DNA of 64,000 bases from Bacillus sp. MYb209. GTDB taxonomy: Bacteria; Bacillota; Bacilli; Bacillales; Bacillaceae_G. This document shows, piece by piece, positions 28,657-37,898 of the stretch. Positions within the stretch are counted from its first letter, which is position 1. Each line of letters opens with the position of its first letter. Location of the stretch: contig NZ_PCNZ01000009.1 of NCBI RefSeq assembly GCF_002975175.1, positions 1 to 64,000 of the forward strand. The letters run 5' to 3'. The notes under the pieces were generated by a model, which did not search any database, was not told the DNA's origin, and worked only from the letters and a program-made list of their open reading frames with translations. A program made the position numbers and the translations under genes.

Positions 28657-28679
28657 AACATGACAATTCATGTCATGTT
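28657..28679. promoter_or_regulatory. 9-5-9 palindrome, candidate operator of the WYL regulator
   Basis: AACATGACA and TGTCATGTT flank ATTCA between the divergent reductase and regulator genes. It starts about 9 bp after the regulator's -10 box, ideal for autorepression and shared control. Confidence 0.65.
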
Positions 28680-28702
28680 AAAAAAAGAAAAAGGTGATAT
28701 CC

Positions 28703-29644
28703 TTGTCAAAAGCAAAACGTTTATTAGATATTCTTATATTTGTTTCTGCGAAAAAAACATTTACAGCCCAGGAAATATCAGATGAATTCAATATATCCGT
28801 TCGTACGGTCCATAGATATATTTTAGATTTAAGCGATATGGGTTTACCCATTTATGCTGAACAAGGACGAAACGGAGGATATAAAGTATTAACAAATAAA
28901 GTGATTCCTCCTATTTTATTTACCGAAGAAGAAGCGGTCTCCATCTTTTTTGCTTTCCAATCTTTAAGCTACTATCGTAACTTGCCTTTTAATACAGAAA
29001 TCAATTCTGTTACTCATAAACTATATGGCTCTCTACAAAATGATGCGAAAGCTAAAGTTGATAAAATACGTTCTTATATCGCTTTTTGGAATCCGAAGAG
29101 AGCAATTGATACACCACTTTTAAAAGAAGTGTTAACCGCGGCTATTGAAAATAAAATTTTACACTTTCAATACGAATCTAAATTTGGAATAAAAACAAAA
29201 CATGTTCATCCTATCGGTGTATATGCCCACGATGGTTTATGGTATTTGCCATCCTATGACTTTAGTAGAAAAAAGGTATTACTGTATCGCGTCGATCGTA
29301 TTCTTTCTATATTATCAACGGAAGAAAATGAAGATACATTCATAAATTTAGAAGAATGGTTTGCCTCTAACTCTAACGTAGTAAACATTCCTACTCAGTT
29401 ACATGTTTTACTAACGGCAGAAGGCGTGCGCCAATGTAAAAGCGTTCCTTACCTTGAAGAGTTCGTTGTAGTACACGAAGATGGGACAGGATGTATAAAT
29501 TCAACAATTGATAAAGGAGAAATCAATTTTATTATCCCTTTATTTTATAGACTTGGAAAAGATGCACAAGTTTTAGAACCGAAAGAATTAATAGATGGTT
29601 TACGTGCACGTGCGAAAGACATTTTAAATATGTATGGAGACTAA
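28703..29644 (+). CDS. YafY/DeoR-type transcriptional regulator with WYL domain
   Basis: A 313-residue regulator. The N-terminal HTH (AQEISDEFNISVRTVHRYILDL) recognises DNA. A WYL domain follows (about 140-210, HPIGVYAHDGLWYLPSYD, with the eponymous WYL residues), a ligand-sensing module. I chose the TTG at 28703 because AAGGTGAT lies about 6 nt upstream; a GTG three codons earlier overlaps the ribosome site. The likely target is the divergent reductase gene. Confidence 0.85.
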   Translation: MSKAKRLLDILIFVSAKKTFTAQEISDEFNISVRTVHRYILDLSDMGLPIYAEQGRNGGYKVLTNKVIPPILFTEEEAVSIFFAFQSLSYYRNLPFNTEINSVTHKLYGSLQNDAKAKVDKIRSYIAFWNPKRAIDTPLLKEVLTAAIENKILHFQYESKFGIKTKHVHPIGVYAHDGLWYLPSYDFSRKKVLLYRVDRILSILSTEENEDTFINLEEWFASNSNVVNIPTQLHVLLTAEGVRQCKSVPYLEEFVVVHEDGTGCINSTIDKGEINFIIPLFYRLGKDAQVLEPKELIDGLRARAKDILNMYGD

Positions 29645-29676
29645 AAAGGCGTAAGAAAATCCTTCTTACGCCTTTT
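29644..29676. terminator. Bidirectional terminator between WYL regulator and HIT genes
   Basis: A perfect 14-bp stem (29644-29657 with 29663-29676) with a 5-nt loop between convergent genes. The HIT stop lies inside the stem. Confidence 0.9.
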
Positions 29677-30100
29677 CAGTATGCAGTATTTTCTCTATCG
29701 CTTCTTTTAACAATATCTTTGTTTCTTCAAAGTTATGACTCTGCTTCTCTCCCGGTTGTACCGTATAAAACTCAGCAAACGAACGCTCTTTATATCTCGG
29801 TACAACATGCATGTGATAATGCGTTAATTCATTAAAGATTCCACCATTTTGACAAATTGTAATTCCATCTGGTTTATACAGTAATTTAATAGCCTTTGAA
29901 ACAATTTTAGAAGCATCCATAATTGCTTTTGCTACACAATCATCTAATTCGTCCACTTCTACAACATGCTGCTTTGGAACGATTAAAGTATGTCCTGCAT
30001 AGAAAGGTGCATGATCTAAAAAACAAGTTACATAATCATCTTCATACACTTTATATATAATTTCTTCTTCATTTGCTAATTTACAACCTAAACATCCCAT
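29666..30100 (-). CDS. HIT-family nucleotide hydrolase
   Basis: A 144-residue histidine-triad protein. The triad is HYHMHVV with H94, H96 and H98, and the N-terminal CLGC (C3, C6) matches the zinc-binding variant. Substrates in the family are AMP-lysine, AMP-NH2 or dinucleoside polyphosphates. The start at 30100 follows AGGGGGA; the open frame extends 22 codons further without support. It lies downstream of osmC but is separated by a strong hairpin. Confidence 0.88.
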   Translation of the reverse strand: MGCLGCKLANEEEIIYKVYEDDYVTCFLDHAPFYAGHTLIVPKQHVVEVDELDDCVAKAIMDASKIVSKAIKLLYKPDGITICQNGGIFNELTHYHMHVVPRYKERSFAEFYTVQPGEKQSHNFEETKILLKEAIEKILHTEKA

Positions 30101-30116
30101 CAGGCTTCCCCCTCTG

Positions 30117-30163
30117 CCAAAAACATAAAAACGTGAGCGCCCTATTATCACGTTTTTATGTTT
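30117..30163 (-). terminator. Terminator between osmC and HIT genes
   Basis: A perfect 16-bp stem (30121-30136 with 30148-30163) with an 11-nt loop. On the minus strand only TTTT follows before GGC, so readthrough into the HIT gene may occur. Confidence 0.75.
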
Positions 30164-30540
30164 CACTTTACTAATTCAATTGTTTCTGTAACTTTTATAC
30201 TATCCTTTACAGATTGAACAATTGTGCAATTTTTCACCGCAAGTTGCAGTGCTTTGTCTAACTGTTCCTCAGTAATACCTTGTGCTTTTATTTTATAGTG
30301 CAAATGAACACTTTCAACTGGTTTTGATAAAGCTTCACTTCTACCAATTTCAGCTTCAATTGTAAACGTATCGTATGTAATACGTTTCTTTTCTAAAATC
30401 GTTCGAAAAACAATTGCACTACATCCTGCAATAGAAGAAACGAGTAATTCTAACGGTGAATATCCATTTTCTTTCCCGATTATCAACTTGTCGTACGATA
30501 AATCTGCTTGAATATTGTCATGCTTAATTTTTATTTTCAT
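30163..30540 (-). CDS. OsmC/Ohr-family peroxide-handling protein
   Basis: A 125-residue OsmC-fold protein. The two catalytic cysteines are in place: C40 in SSIAGCSAIVFRTIL and C105 in AVKNCTIVQSV. They would reduce organic hydroperoxides at the expense of dithiols; some YhfA-like members have unknown substrates. The gene overlaps the end of the upstream permease by 17 bp, so it is translationally coupled to it. Confidence 0.85.
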   Translation of the reverse strand: MKIKIKHDNIQADLSYDKLIIGKENGYSPLELLVSSIAGCSAIVFRTILEKKRITYDTFTIEAEIGRSEALSKPVESVHLHYKIKAQGITEEQLDKALQLAVKNCTIVQSVKDSIKVTETIELVK

Positions 30541-31942
30541 ACTTCGCTTCCATCTCCACTTTCATCGGTTTCTTCCGTTTCTTACTCATATAATAATATA
30601 TGTAGCAGAAAATGATAAATGGAATACCACAATATAACGCCATTCGTTGTTCTGGAATAAACGCTAAACTAATAACAACGATGCTATTTGTAATTAAAGC
30701 TAAAATTGGAACAAGCGGGTATAGTGGTGTTCTATACTTTAAGTCCTCTAATTTTCCTCCGCCTTTTAAATACTGACTTCTAAAGCGAAGTTGTGATAAA
30801 GCAATAATGATCCAACTTGAAACAGCAGATAAACCAGCTATAGATAATAAGTACATATATACTGTATCTTCTGCAAGGAAGCTTGTTAATAAGGATAACG
30901 CCGCAACAGCAATCGTTACGACTAGCGCTGTAATTGGAATACCACGTTTATTTACCTTCTTGAAAGAAGTTGGTGCCATTCCTTCATTTGCAAGTGACCA
31001 TAGTATACGCGTTGCTGCATATAACCCTGAGTTCGCTACAGATAGAAGAGCTGTAATAATAACGAAGTTCATAATATCAGCTGCATATGGAATACCGATT
31101 TTATCAAATACAACTACGAATGGACTTTCAATTATCCCTGCTTCTTTCCAAGAAATTAACCCTACTAAAATTGTCATTGTTAAAATGAAGAATAACATAA
31201 TGCGCCATACTGTATTACGAATTGCGCGTGGAATTGTTTTTTCAGGATTCTGACTCTCTCCTGCTGCAATCCCGATTAACTCTGTTCCTTGGAAGGAAAA
31301 GTTAACTGTAATCATCGTAAGAAGCACTGCAGCTAGTCCATTTGGGAATAGCCCACCATCACTTACAAAGTTAGAGAAAAGAGGCGCTGCTTCTTTTCCG
31401 TCGTATGGTAAAAATCCTAGTAATGCGCTACCACCAAGTAGAATGAATGCAATAATTGTAACTACTTTAATACTAGAGAACCAAAACTCTAATTCAGCAT
31501 AACTCTTCGCTGATATTGCATTTGAAGCATATAAAATAACCCCGAATACGAAACACCATACCCAAACATCCACATTCGGAAACCATCTTTTCATCATTAA
31601 ACCGATCGATGTTAATTCTAATCCTACTGTTACTGCCCATCCAATCCAGTATAGCCAGCCGATCATAAATCCAGTTCCTGGTCCAATAAACTTCGTCGCA
31701 TACTTTTGGAAAGATCCTGAGACTGGCATTGCTACCGTTAGCTCTCCAAGACAAAGCATTGTTAAATACATAATAAATCCGCCCACTAAATATGAAAGGA
31801 TGGCTCCCCCTGGTCCAGCCTGATTAATGGTGTAACCTGAACCTAGAAAAAAACCAGTTCCGATTACCCCACCTAGTGCGATCATAAATAAATGTCTACT
31901 CTTCATCGTACGATGTAATTTCTCATTCGTTGTTTGCTGCAT
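30524..31942 (-). CDS. Amino-acid permease, APC superfamily (AAT family)
   Basis: A 472-residue transporter with about 12 helices. The N-terminus RTMKSRHLFMIALGGVIGTGFFLGSGYTI and the internal GELTVAMPVSGSFQKYA are typical of the AAT family, which includes S-methylmethionine, lysine and GABA permeases. The specificity cannot be assigned. It is the first gene of a unit that overlaps osmC. A cre-like site lies about 65 bp upstream. Confidence 0.85.
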   Translation of the reverse strand: MQQTTNEKLHRTMKSRHLFMIALGGVIGTGFFLGSGYTINQAGPGGAILSYLVGGFIMYLTMLCLGELTVAMPVSGSFQKYATKFIGPGTGFMIGWLYWIGWAVTVGLELTSIGLMMKRWFPNVDVWVWCFVFGVILYASNAISAKSYAELEFWFSSIKVVTIIAFILLGGSALLGFLPYDGKEAAPLFSNFVSDGGLFPNGLAAVLLTMITVNFSFQGTELIGIAAGESQNPEKTIPRAIRNTVWRIMLFFILTMTILVGLISWKEAGIIESPFVVVFDKIGIPYAADIMNFVIITALLSVANSGLYAATRILWSLANEGMAPTSFKKVNKRGIPITALVVTIAVAALSLLTSFLAEDTVYMYLLSIAGLSAVSSWIIIALSQLRFRSQYLKGGGKLEDLKYRTPLYPLVPILALITNSIVVISLAFIPEQRMALYCGIPFIIFCYIYYYMSKKRKKPMKVEMEAKYENKN

Positions 31943-32005
31943 CTTAATCCTCCCCTACAAGTACCCCTATATCTTGTTAAAATTTTCTGATAATAAAAAT
32001 ATACA

Positions 32006-32019
32006 CGAAAGCGGTTACA
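32006..32019. promoter_or_regulatory. cre-like site upstream of the AAT permease
   Basis: CGAAAGCGGTTACA differs from the cre consensus only at the first base. Confidence 0.45.
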
Positions 32020-32118
32020 ATTTCTATATAAAATTAAAACTTTTCTGATAAAATAATATAAAAATCCAATTATTAAGAGCTTGCAATACTAATTTGAGGT
32101 AAAAAAGGATTTATAAGG

Positions 32119-32147
32119 GAAAAACTCTTACATTTATTGTAAGAGTT
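32119..32147 (-). terminator. Terminator of the glnQHMP operon
   Basis: A 10-bp stem (32123-32132 with 32138-32147) followed on the minus strand by TTTTTC, overlapping the last stop. Confidence 0.8.
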
Positions 32148-32790
32148 AACGTGTTTCTAATCTTCTAGATAAAATTGATAAACCGTAGTTTACAACGAAA
32201 TACATACAAGCTACTAGTATAAATGTCGGAATCATATAATTTACATTCTGCCCGCTAATAATTTGAGCATTATGCATAAGCTCTGGCAATGATATAACAA
32301 CCGCTAATGACGTATCCTTTAACAATGAAATAAATTGACTAACAAGCGGAGGAACCATTCTTCTAAGTGCTTGCGGTAAAATAATGTGCCAAAGCGTTTG
32401 GACATATGTTAATCCTGAAGAGCGCGCCGCTTCAATTTGTCCTCTTTCGATAGATAATAAGCCACTTCTAACAATTTCAGATATCATCGCTGCTTCAAAT
32501 ATCGTTAAAGCAACAATTGCGGCTGTTATAATTTCTAACTTCAAACCTGCCTCTGGAAGTGCAAAATACGTAAAAAATATAATTAAAAGAAGTGGTAAAT
32601 TTCGAATAACTTCAACGATAAAGCCTAGTATTGGTGAGATGACGGGTATTTTTGTATAGCGCAAAGTTCCTATTACACTACCGATAATAAAACTAAGTAC
32701 AATCGCTACAAGAGCGACTTCTAGCGTGATAAGCAATCCTTTTAATAAAAAGAGTATATGATCTCCTGTAATAGCACCTTGAAAATCCAT
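32146..32790 (-). CDS. glnP: Glutamine-type ABC transporter permease
   Basis: A 214-residue HisM/GlnP-family permease with about five helices and the EAA loop SGLLSIERGQIEAARSSGLTYVQTLWHIILPQALRRMVPP. It pairs with the neighbouring permease in polar amino-acid uptake. The gene order Q-H-M-P equals B. subtilis glnQHMP, so glutamine is the likely substrate, although related systems carry other polar amino acids. Its start directly abuts the preceding stop. Confidence 0.85.
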   Translation of the reverse strand: MDFQGAITGDHILFLLKGLLITLEVALVAIVLSFIIGSVIGTLRYTKIPVISPILGFIVEVIRNLPLLLIIFFTYFALPEAGLKLEIITAAIVALTIFEAAMISEIVRSGLLSIERGQIEAARSSGLTYVQTLWHIILPQALRRMVPPLVSQFISLLKDTSLAVVISLPELMHNAQIISGQNVNYMIPTFILVACMYFVVNYGLSILSRRLETR

Positions 32791-33447
32791 TTACACCCCC
32801 TCCTTTGCCAAGCGTCTTTCCAAATAACGCACTAGCATACTTAGCGGAATTGTTAATACTAAATAAAACATCCCGACAAATATATATACATCAAACGTAA
32901 CGAATGTCTTCGTTGAAATTAAGTCTCCTTGATACATTAAATCCGCTCCAGCAATAATTCCGAGTATTGAAGAGTTTTTTACTAAATTGAGAAATTGATT
33001 TCCTAGAGGAGGAATGACGATTTTCATTGCTTGAGGTAAAACGACATGATACATCGCTTGCGTATAAGTTAATCCTGAAGAACGCGCTGCTTCCATTTGA
33101 CCTTTCGCGACTGATAAAATACCAGCACGAATTACTTCCGCAATAAAAGCCGCCGTATAAACTGTAAGCGCAACTGTCCCTGCTACAAAACCGTTGAAAG
33201 TAATTCCTATTACAGGCAAAGCAAAATAGAGAATGAATGCAATTAATACGAGTGGAATATTTCTAACAAACTCTACATAGGCAGAGCCAATCCAATTCAA
33301 AATACGAATAGGTGAAATTCGCATCACTGCCATAATAATTCCTAAAACAAAACTTCCTATTAGCGCAACTACACTAGACATTACCGTATATTTAAATCCT
33401 TCTAAATACATATCAATATTATTCGTCAAAATAGAAAAGTCAGGCAC
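32791..33447 (-). CDS. glnM: Glutamine-type ABC transporter permease
   Basis: A 218-residue permease with the same fold as its neighbour and a near-identical EAA loop (ILSVAKGQMEAARSSGLTYTQAMYHVVLPQAMKIVIPP), so the pair probably arose by duplication. It is separated from the binding-protein gene by 129 bp containing a small stem (33475-33491), which may set relative expression. Confidence 0.85.
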   Translation of the reverse strand: MPDFSILTNNIDMYLEGFKYTVMSSVVALIGSFVLGIIMAVMRISPIRILNWIGSAYVEFVRNIPLVLIAFILYFALPVIGITFNGFVAGTVALTVYTAAFIAEVIRAGILSVAKGQMEAARSSGLTYTQAMYHVVLPQAMKIVIPPLGNQFLNLVKNSSILGIIAGADLMYQGDLISTKTFVTFDVYIFVGMFYLVLTIPLSMLVRYLERRLAKEGV

Positions 33448-33474
33448 ATATTCTCCCCTCTTTCTTTATAAGAA

Positions 33475-33491
33475 GAGGATGAGCATCCCTC
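33475..33491. other. Small hairpin in the glnH-glnM gap
   Basis: GAGGATG and CATCCTC-like arms with one bulge and a very short loop. There is no T-run; it may stabilise the upstream glnQH message rather than terminate. Confidence 0.35.
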
Positions 33492-33576
33492 ACCCTCTCA
33501 CTCTTACTATTTATTCCAATTGGTATAGGCTAATTATCATTAGAGATAACCCTTCCCCACTGATTAAAGTTTCACC

Positions 33577-34407
33577 TTATTTTTCTTGCTTTTGACCGAT
33601 CCATTTTCCATACAATTTATCGTATTCCCCATTCGCTTTCATATCTTTTAATAAACTATTAATCTCTTTCGTTAAATCTTCTGCACCTTTTTGCACTGCA
33701 ATTCCATACGGTTCATCCGTGAAAATTTTCCCTACAACTTCATAATTAGAATCTTGTTTTGCCATTCCATAAAGAATCGCATTATCTGTCGTTAAAACAT
33801 CACCTTTACCAGCTTTCAACGCTGTAAATGCCTCACTATAATTCTCAAACTCTAATACTGTTGCTTCTGGTGATTTTTGACGGATGTTATTTGTAGACGT
33901 TGAGCCTTTTACAGCCAATACTTTAACGCCTTGTTTCACATCATCAATATTTTTAATATTACTTCCTTTTTTCACAAGTAACGATTGACCCGCTTTAAAA
34001 TATACATCTGAAAAATCCACTTCTTTTTTACGCTCTTCCGTAATTGTCATTGTCGCAATAATGGCATCAATATCACCATTTTTCAGCATTGGAATACGTG
34101 TTTTAGACGTTACTTCTTTCAGCTCTAGTTTCTTTTCATCACCAAGAATTTTCTTCGCAAGCGCCTTCGCGATATCAATATCGAATCCTTCTACCTGCCC
34201 TGTTGAAGGATTTTTTAATCCAAATAAATTCGTATCATTTTTCACCCCGACTACTAATTTCCCGCGCTTCTTAATTTGTTCAACAACTCCGCCTTGTTTC
34301 GTATTTGTTTCTTTCGCCTCGTCTTTTTTACTTCCACATCCAGCGACAACAAGCACGAATAAGCATGAAAATACAATTAAAGTAAACAGCTTTTTCATTT
34401 TAAGCAT
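33577..34407 (-). CDS. glnH: Glutamine-type substrate-binding lipoprotein
   Basis: A 276-residue SBP_bac_3 protein. The lipobox VVAGC puts the lipid anchor on C24. The mature part starts with RGKLVVGVKNDTNLFGLKNPSTGQVEGFDIDIAKALAKKILG, the family signature, and MTITEERKKEVDFSDVYF is typical of polar amino-acid binders. The ATG at 34407 follows AAAGGAGG by 6 nt. It lies 12 bp after the ATPase gene. Confidence 0.88.
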   Translation of the reverse strand: MLKMKKLFTLIVFSCLFVLVVAGCGSKKDEAKETNTKQGGVVEQIKKRGKLVVGVKNDTNLFGLKNPSTGQVEGFDIDIAKALAKKILGDEKKLELKEVTSKTRIPMLKNGDIDAIIATMTITEERKKEVDFSDVYFKAGQSLLVKKGSNIKNIDDVKQGVKVLAVKGSTSTNNIRQKSPEATVLEFENYSEAFTALKAGKGDVLTTDNAILYGMAKQDSNYEVVGKIFTDEPYGIAVQKGAEDLTKEINSLLKDMKANGEYDKLYGKWIGQKQEK

Positions 34408-34419
34408 GAAATTCCTCCT

Positions 34420-35151
34420 TTAATGATTTAACACTCGGCTTAAAAATAGACGAGCTCTTTCTTGTTCAGGATTTGCAAAAAATTGTACTGGTGTTGTATC
34501 TTCAATAATTTGACCATCATCCATAAATAAAATCCTATCTGCTACCTCACGTGCAAATCCCATCTCGTGTGTGACGACAACCATCGTCATGCCTTCTTTA
34601 GCCAGCGCTTTCATAACATCAAGCACTTCCCCAATCAACTCTGGATCAAGAGCAGACGTCGGCTCATCAAATAGCATAATTTCCGGTTGCATCGCGAGCC
34701 CTCTAGCAATCGCTACCCTTTGCTGTTGTCCACCAGATAGTTGATGCGGATATACACCTGCTTTCTCCGGGATTCCCACTTTCTCTAAATAAAACATCGC
34801 TGTTTGCTCCGCTTTTTCTTTGGAAACTTTATTTACTTTAATCGGTGCTAGTGTAATATTTTGAAGCACTGTTTTATGCGGGTATAAATAAAAGTGTTGA
34901 AAGACCATCCCAATATTTCGGCGCAATTCATTCATATTTGTTTTCGCATTGTGTACTTCCGTATTTTGTACAATTAATTCTCCATCGGTAATTGCCTCCA
35001 ATTGATTTATACACCGAAGCAACGTGCTTTTTCCTGATCCCGAAGGGCCAACAACTACTACCACTTCACCTTTTTTCACTTGTACATTAATATTTTTCAA
35101 AACTTGAAAGTTACCGTAATATTTATTAACTTTACGAAACTCAATCAACAT
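34420..35151 (-). CDS. glnQ: Glutamine-type ABC transporter ATPase
   Basis: A 243-residue GlnQ/HisP-type ATPase with Walker [10 protein letters not shown] near 33-41, signature [15 protein letters not shown] and Walker [16 protein letters not shown]. The start at 35151 follows AAGGAGGGAG; the open frame runs 24 codons further up with no ribosome site. It is the first gene of the operon. No clear TnrA box or promoter was found in the short upstream gap. Confidence 0.88.
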   Translation of the reverse strand: MLIEFRKVNKYYGNFQVLKNINVQVKKGEVVVVVGPSGSGKSTLLRCINQLEAITDGELIVQNTEVHNAKTNMNELRRNIGMVFQHFYLYPHKTVLQNITLAPIKVNKVSKEKAEQTAMFYLEKVGIPEKAGVYPHQLSGGQQQRVAIARGLAMQPEIMLFDEPTSALDPELIGEVLDVMKALAKEGMTMVVVTHEMGFAREVADRILFMDDGQIIEDTTPVQFFANPEQERARLFLSRVLNH

Positions 35152-35238
35152 ACTCCCTCCTTCCCCTAACAAAGCATGTACATTCTTTTTATATTCAAAA
35201 ATAGGCGAAAAAATAACTTTCATCTACATTTTGTCCAT

Positions 35239-35264
35239 AAAAAAAACAAAGGGATTTCCCTTTG
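35239..35264 (-). terminator. Terminator of the alanine symporter gene
   Basis: An 8-bp stem CAAAGGGA/TCCCTTTG with a 2-nt TT spacer and a strong minus-strand T-run (A-tract 35239-35246). Confidence 0.85.
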
Positions 35265-35283
35265 CTCTCTCATTCCTATTCTA

Positions 35284-36744
35284 TTAAGATACTTCTTCTT
35301 TTTTATCTTTCCCGTATTCATGCTCCCAGAAATCTGCATTTTTAATTCCTAACGACTGCGGATCGAATACTGGATCTTTTCCTTCTTTTTTCTGCTTTTC
35401 GTAATCCTTTAATGCGATCAATGCCGGTTTTTGTAATAATAAAATCGCAATAATGTTAACCCATGCCATAATTCCTACACCAATATCTCCTAAAGCCCAT
35501 GCTGTTGCTGCTGTTTTTACACAACCGTAGAATACAACTCCTAAGAATACAAACTTTAGTACGATAGACATCCAAGGGCGGTCTTTATCACGGTTTAAGT
35601 AAGCTATATTCGTTTCTGCAATGTAGTAATACGCCATAATTGTTGTGAATGCGAAGAATAGTAGAGAGATTGCCACGAAACCGTTTCCAAATCCAGGGAA
35701 AACAGACTCTACTGCTGCCTGTGTATAACCAGGACCTGGCTGTGCACCATTTAATTTATTGACGATAAAGTTTTTTCCGCTTGCATCAAATACGTTATAC
35801 ATCCCTGTAATAATCATCATAAATGCTGTTGCTGAACAAACAAATAATGTATCAATGTAAACGGAAAAGGCTTGTACTAACCCTTGTTTAGCTGGATGCG
35901 ATACTTCAGCAGCTGCTGCTGCATGGGCCCCAGTTCCTTGCCCTGCTTCATTTGAATAAATACCACGTTTTACACCCCAAGAAATTGCTAAACCGATAAT
36001 CCCGCCAAAAGCAGCTTCTAATGCAAATGCACTTTTTAAAATTAACATAAAAGCATCTGGTAATTTTTCAATATTCATACCTACAATTACACAAGCTACT
36101 AAAATATAACCAAGCGCCATAAACGGTACTACAACTTGCGCTACGTTAACAATTCGCTTAACTCCTCCAAAAATAATAAGTGCTAATGCCGCTACTAATA
36201 CCGCTCCTGATACAGAAGTATTAATGCCAAAAGCTGTTTCTAAACTTACAGCAATACTATTTGCCTGAACACCTGGAAGCAGCATCCCCGTCGCAAGAAT
36301 CGTTGCTGCGACGAACACTAATGCGTACCATTTAACACCTAGTCCTTTTTCAATGTAATAAGCAGGTCCACCGCGAAACTGTCCTTGATGTTTCGTCTTA
36401 TATATTTGTGCTAATGTAGATTCTACATAAGCCGATCCTGCTCCTAAAAAGGCTACTGCCCACATCCAAAATACAGCTCCTGGCCCACCGAATGCAACCG
36501 CTGTGGCTACCCCAGCTATATTCCCTGTCCCAACACGTCCTGATAAAGAAAGTGCTAACGCCTGGAACGAAGAAACACCAGCATCAGATTTCTCCCCCTT
36601 AAATGTAAGCTTCACCATTTCTCCTACATGTCTTACTTGTAAAAACCTCGTTCGAATGGAAAAATATAGACCTACTCCTAAACATAAATAGACAAGTGCG
36701 GGACTCCAAACAATATTATTTATCCAACTTACGATAGCTTCCAA
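35284..36744 (-). CDS. Sodium:alanine/glycine symporter (AGCS family)
   Basis: A 486-residue AGCS transporter. It shows the hallmarks FKGEKSDAGVSSFQALALSLSGRVGTGNIAGVATA near residues 48-82, GGPAYYIEKGLG, and GVKRGIYSNEAGQGTGAHAAAAAEVSHPAKQGLVQ near 258-290. It imports alanine, glycine or, in AlsT-type members, glutamine with Na+. The adjacent glnQHMP operon makes glutamine possible, but the motif set does not discriminate. It has its own terminator. Confidence 0.88.
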   Translation of the reverse strand: MEAIVSWINNIVWSPALVYLCLGVGLYFSIRTRFLQVRHVGEMVKLTFKGEKSDAGVSSFQALALSLSGRVGTGNIAGVATAVAFGGPGAVFWMWAVAFLGAGSAYVESTLAQIYKTKHQGQFRGGPAYYIEKGLGVKWYALVFVAATILATGMLLPGVQANSIAVSLETAFGINTSVSGAVLVAALALIIFGGVKRIVNVAQVVVPFMALGYILVACVIVGMNIEKLPDAFMLILKSAFALEAAFGGIIGLAISWGVKRGIYSNEAGQGTGAHAAAAAEVSHPAKQGLVQAFSVYIDTLFVCSATAFMMIITGMYNVFDASGKNFIVNKLNGAQPGPGYTQAAVESVFPGFGNGFVAISLLFFAFTTIMAYYYIAETNIAYLNRDKDRPWMSIVLKFVFLGVVFYGCVKTAATAWALGDIGVGIMAWVNIIAILLLQKPALIALKDYEKQKKEGKDPVFDPQSLGIKNADFWEHEYGKDKKEEVS

Positions 36745-36850
36745 TACTCCTCTACCTCCTTTTGTAAAGAATTTTCAGAATATATAAAAATTATAAGTGT
36801 ATACCGAATCTATGACAATATTATTTTAATAAAACAAACATATTTTTGTA

Positions 36851-36889
36851 TAAAAAAACAAAGTATATATATATTTTATATACTTTGTT
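36851..36889 (-). terminator. Terminator of the APH-type gene
   Basis: A perfect 13-bp stem (36857-36869 with 36877-36889) and a minus-strand T-run. Confidence 0.85.
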
Positions 36890-36903
36890 CTCTTATACCT
36901 GTA

Positions 36904-37875
36904 TTATATATTCACTATTGCCTCTTGCTTTATAATTCTTTCATACAATTCATCTGATAACTTTTGAAAATCCTCTGGCATATCTTTCCCCTTAAATTTC
37001 TTTTGAAGAGTACCATACAAACCGATATCACGAAGTCGTAAAAATAATGGTAATGATTCGTACCAGCTCTCTACTAATTTATGCTCAGATTCATAGCCTT
37101 TTCGTAATACTTGTAGCTGTTTAAGAGCAAATACTGTTTTTCCCTCTACAGTCCACGTTGTAAAAAGAACAGAGTAATAAAGAACCATTGCTAAATCATG
37201 TATAAAGTAATTATAAGTCGCATCATCAAAATCAAAAATCGTTAATTCCTTACCATCATAATGAAAGTTACCTGGATGAATATCACCATGCATAAGACCA
37301 AATGTCCCTCTCTCTACCGGTAGCACCTTTATCTGACTCATTAATATACTAGCAATTTCTTTCACTTTCTCATCTTCTAATTCATTAACAATTGCACTCT
37401 CGTCTTCTTCCCACGTATCACGGTAGTCTGTTTTAGGGTAATTCATTGTAAGGCGATGCAGTTGTCCAATCGCTTTTCCCCACGCTTCAAAGTAAGCATC
37501 TCCCCAATAAGGCGATTCTTCTCCTTTTACTTGCTCACCTTTTGCATATGTAAATAAAGACGCAAAAAAGAAAGTGCCATCTTCCGCTCCAATTTCTTCT
37601 ACAAGATTTTGAGATATTGAATTACGAGGTCCTGCTACTTTCGCCCCATGCTCCGCAACATATCGTAAAAAATCTAGTTCAGTCTCTACCTCTTTTTTAG
37701 AACGATGAGAAGAATGCGTTAAACGTAATACGTAATCTTCATCATTTTTATCCTTCGCCTTAAAAATATAATTTTCAAAATCACCAAGTGGCTTTTCTTC
37801 CACTGTTACATGAAACAAACTTGCTGCTCTTGTTAAAATCTCTTTCGTAAAAACTCGTTCTACAGCTATTTCCAT
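36904..37875 (-). CDS. APH-family phosphotransferase
   Basis: A 323-residue kinase-fold protein. The Brenner motif HGDIHPGN is at 196-203 and the metal-binding DFD at 215-217; LRLTHSSHRS near 50-59 and a conserved Glu form the ATP-side. Family members phosphorylate small alcohols such as choline, homoserine, fructosamine or antibiotics; the substrate is unknown. AGGAGGG precedes the ATG. It lies 23 bp after the CPBP protease gene on the same strand, perhaps one unit. Confidence 0.8.
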   Translation of the reverse strand: MEIAVERVFTKEILTRAASLFHVTVEEKPLGDFENYIFKAKDKNDEDYVLRLTHSSHRSKKEVETELDFLRYVAEHGAKVAGPRNSISQNLVEEIGAEDGTFFFASLFTYAKGEQVKGEESPYWGDAYFEAWGKAIGQLHRLTMNYPKTDYRDTWEEDESAIVNELEDEKVKEIASILMSQIKVLPVERGTFGLMHGDIHPGNFHYDGKELTIFDFDDATYNYFIHDLAMVLYYSVLFTTWTVEGKTVFALKQLQVLRKGYESEHKLVESWYESLPLFLRLRDIGLYGTLQKKFKGKDMPEDFQKLSDELYERIIKQEAIVNI

Positions 37876-37898
37876 ATGTATCCCTCCTATATATCTTC

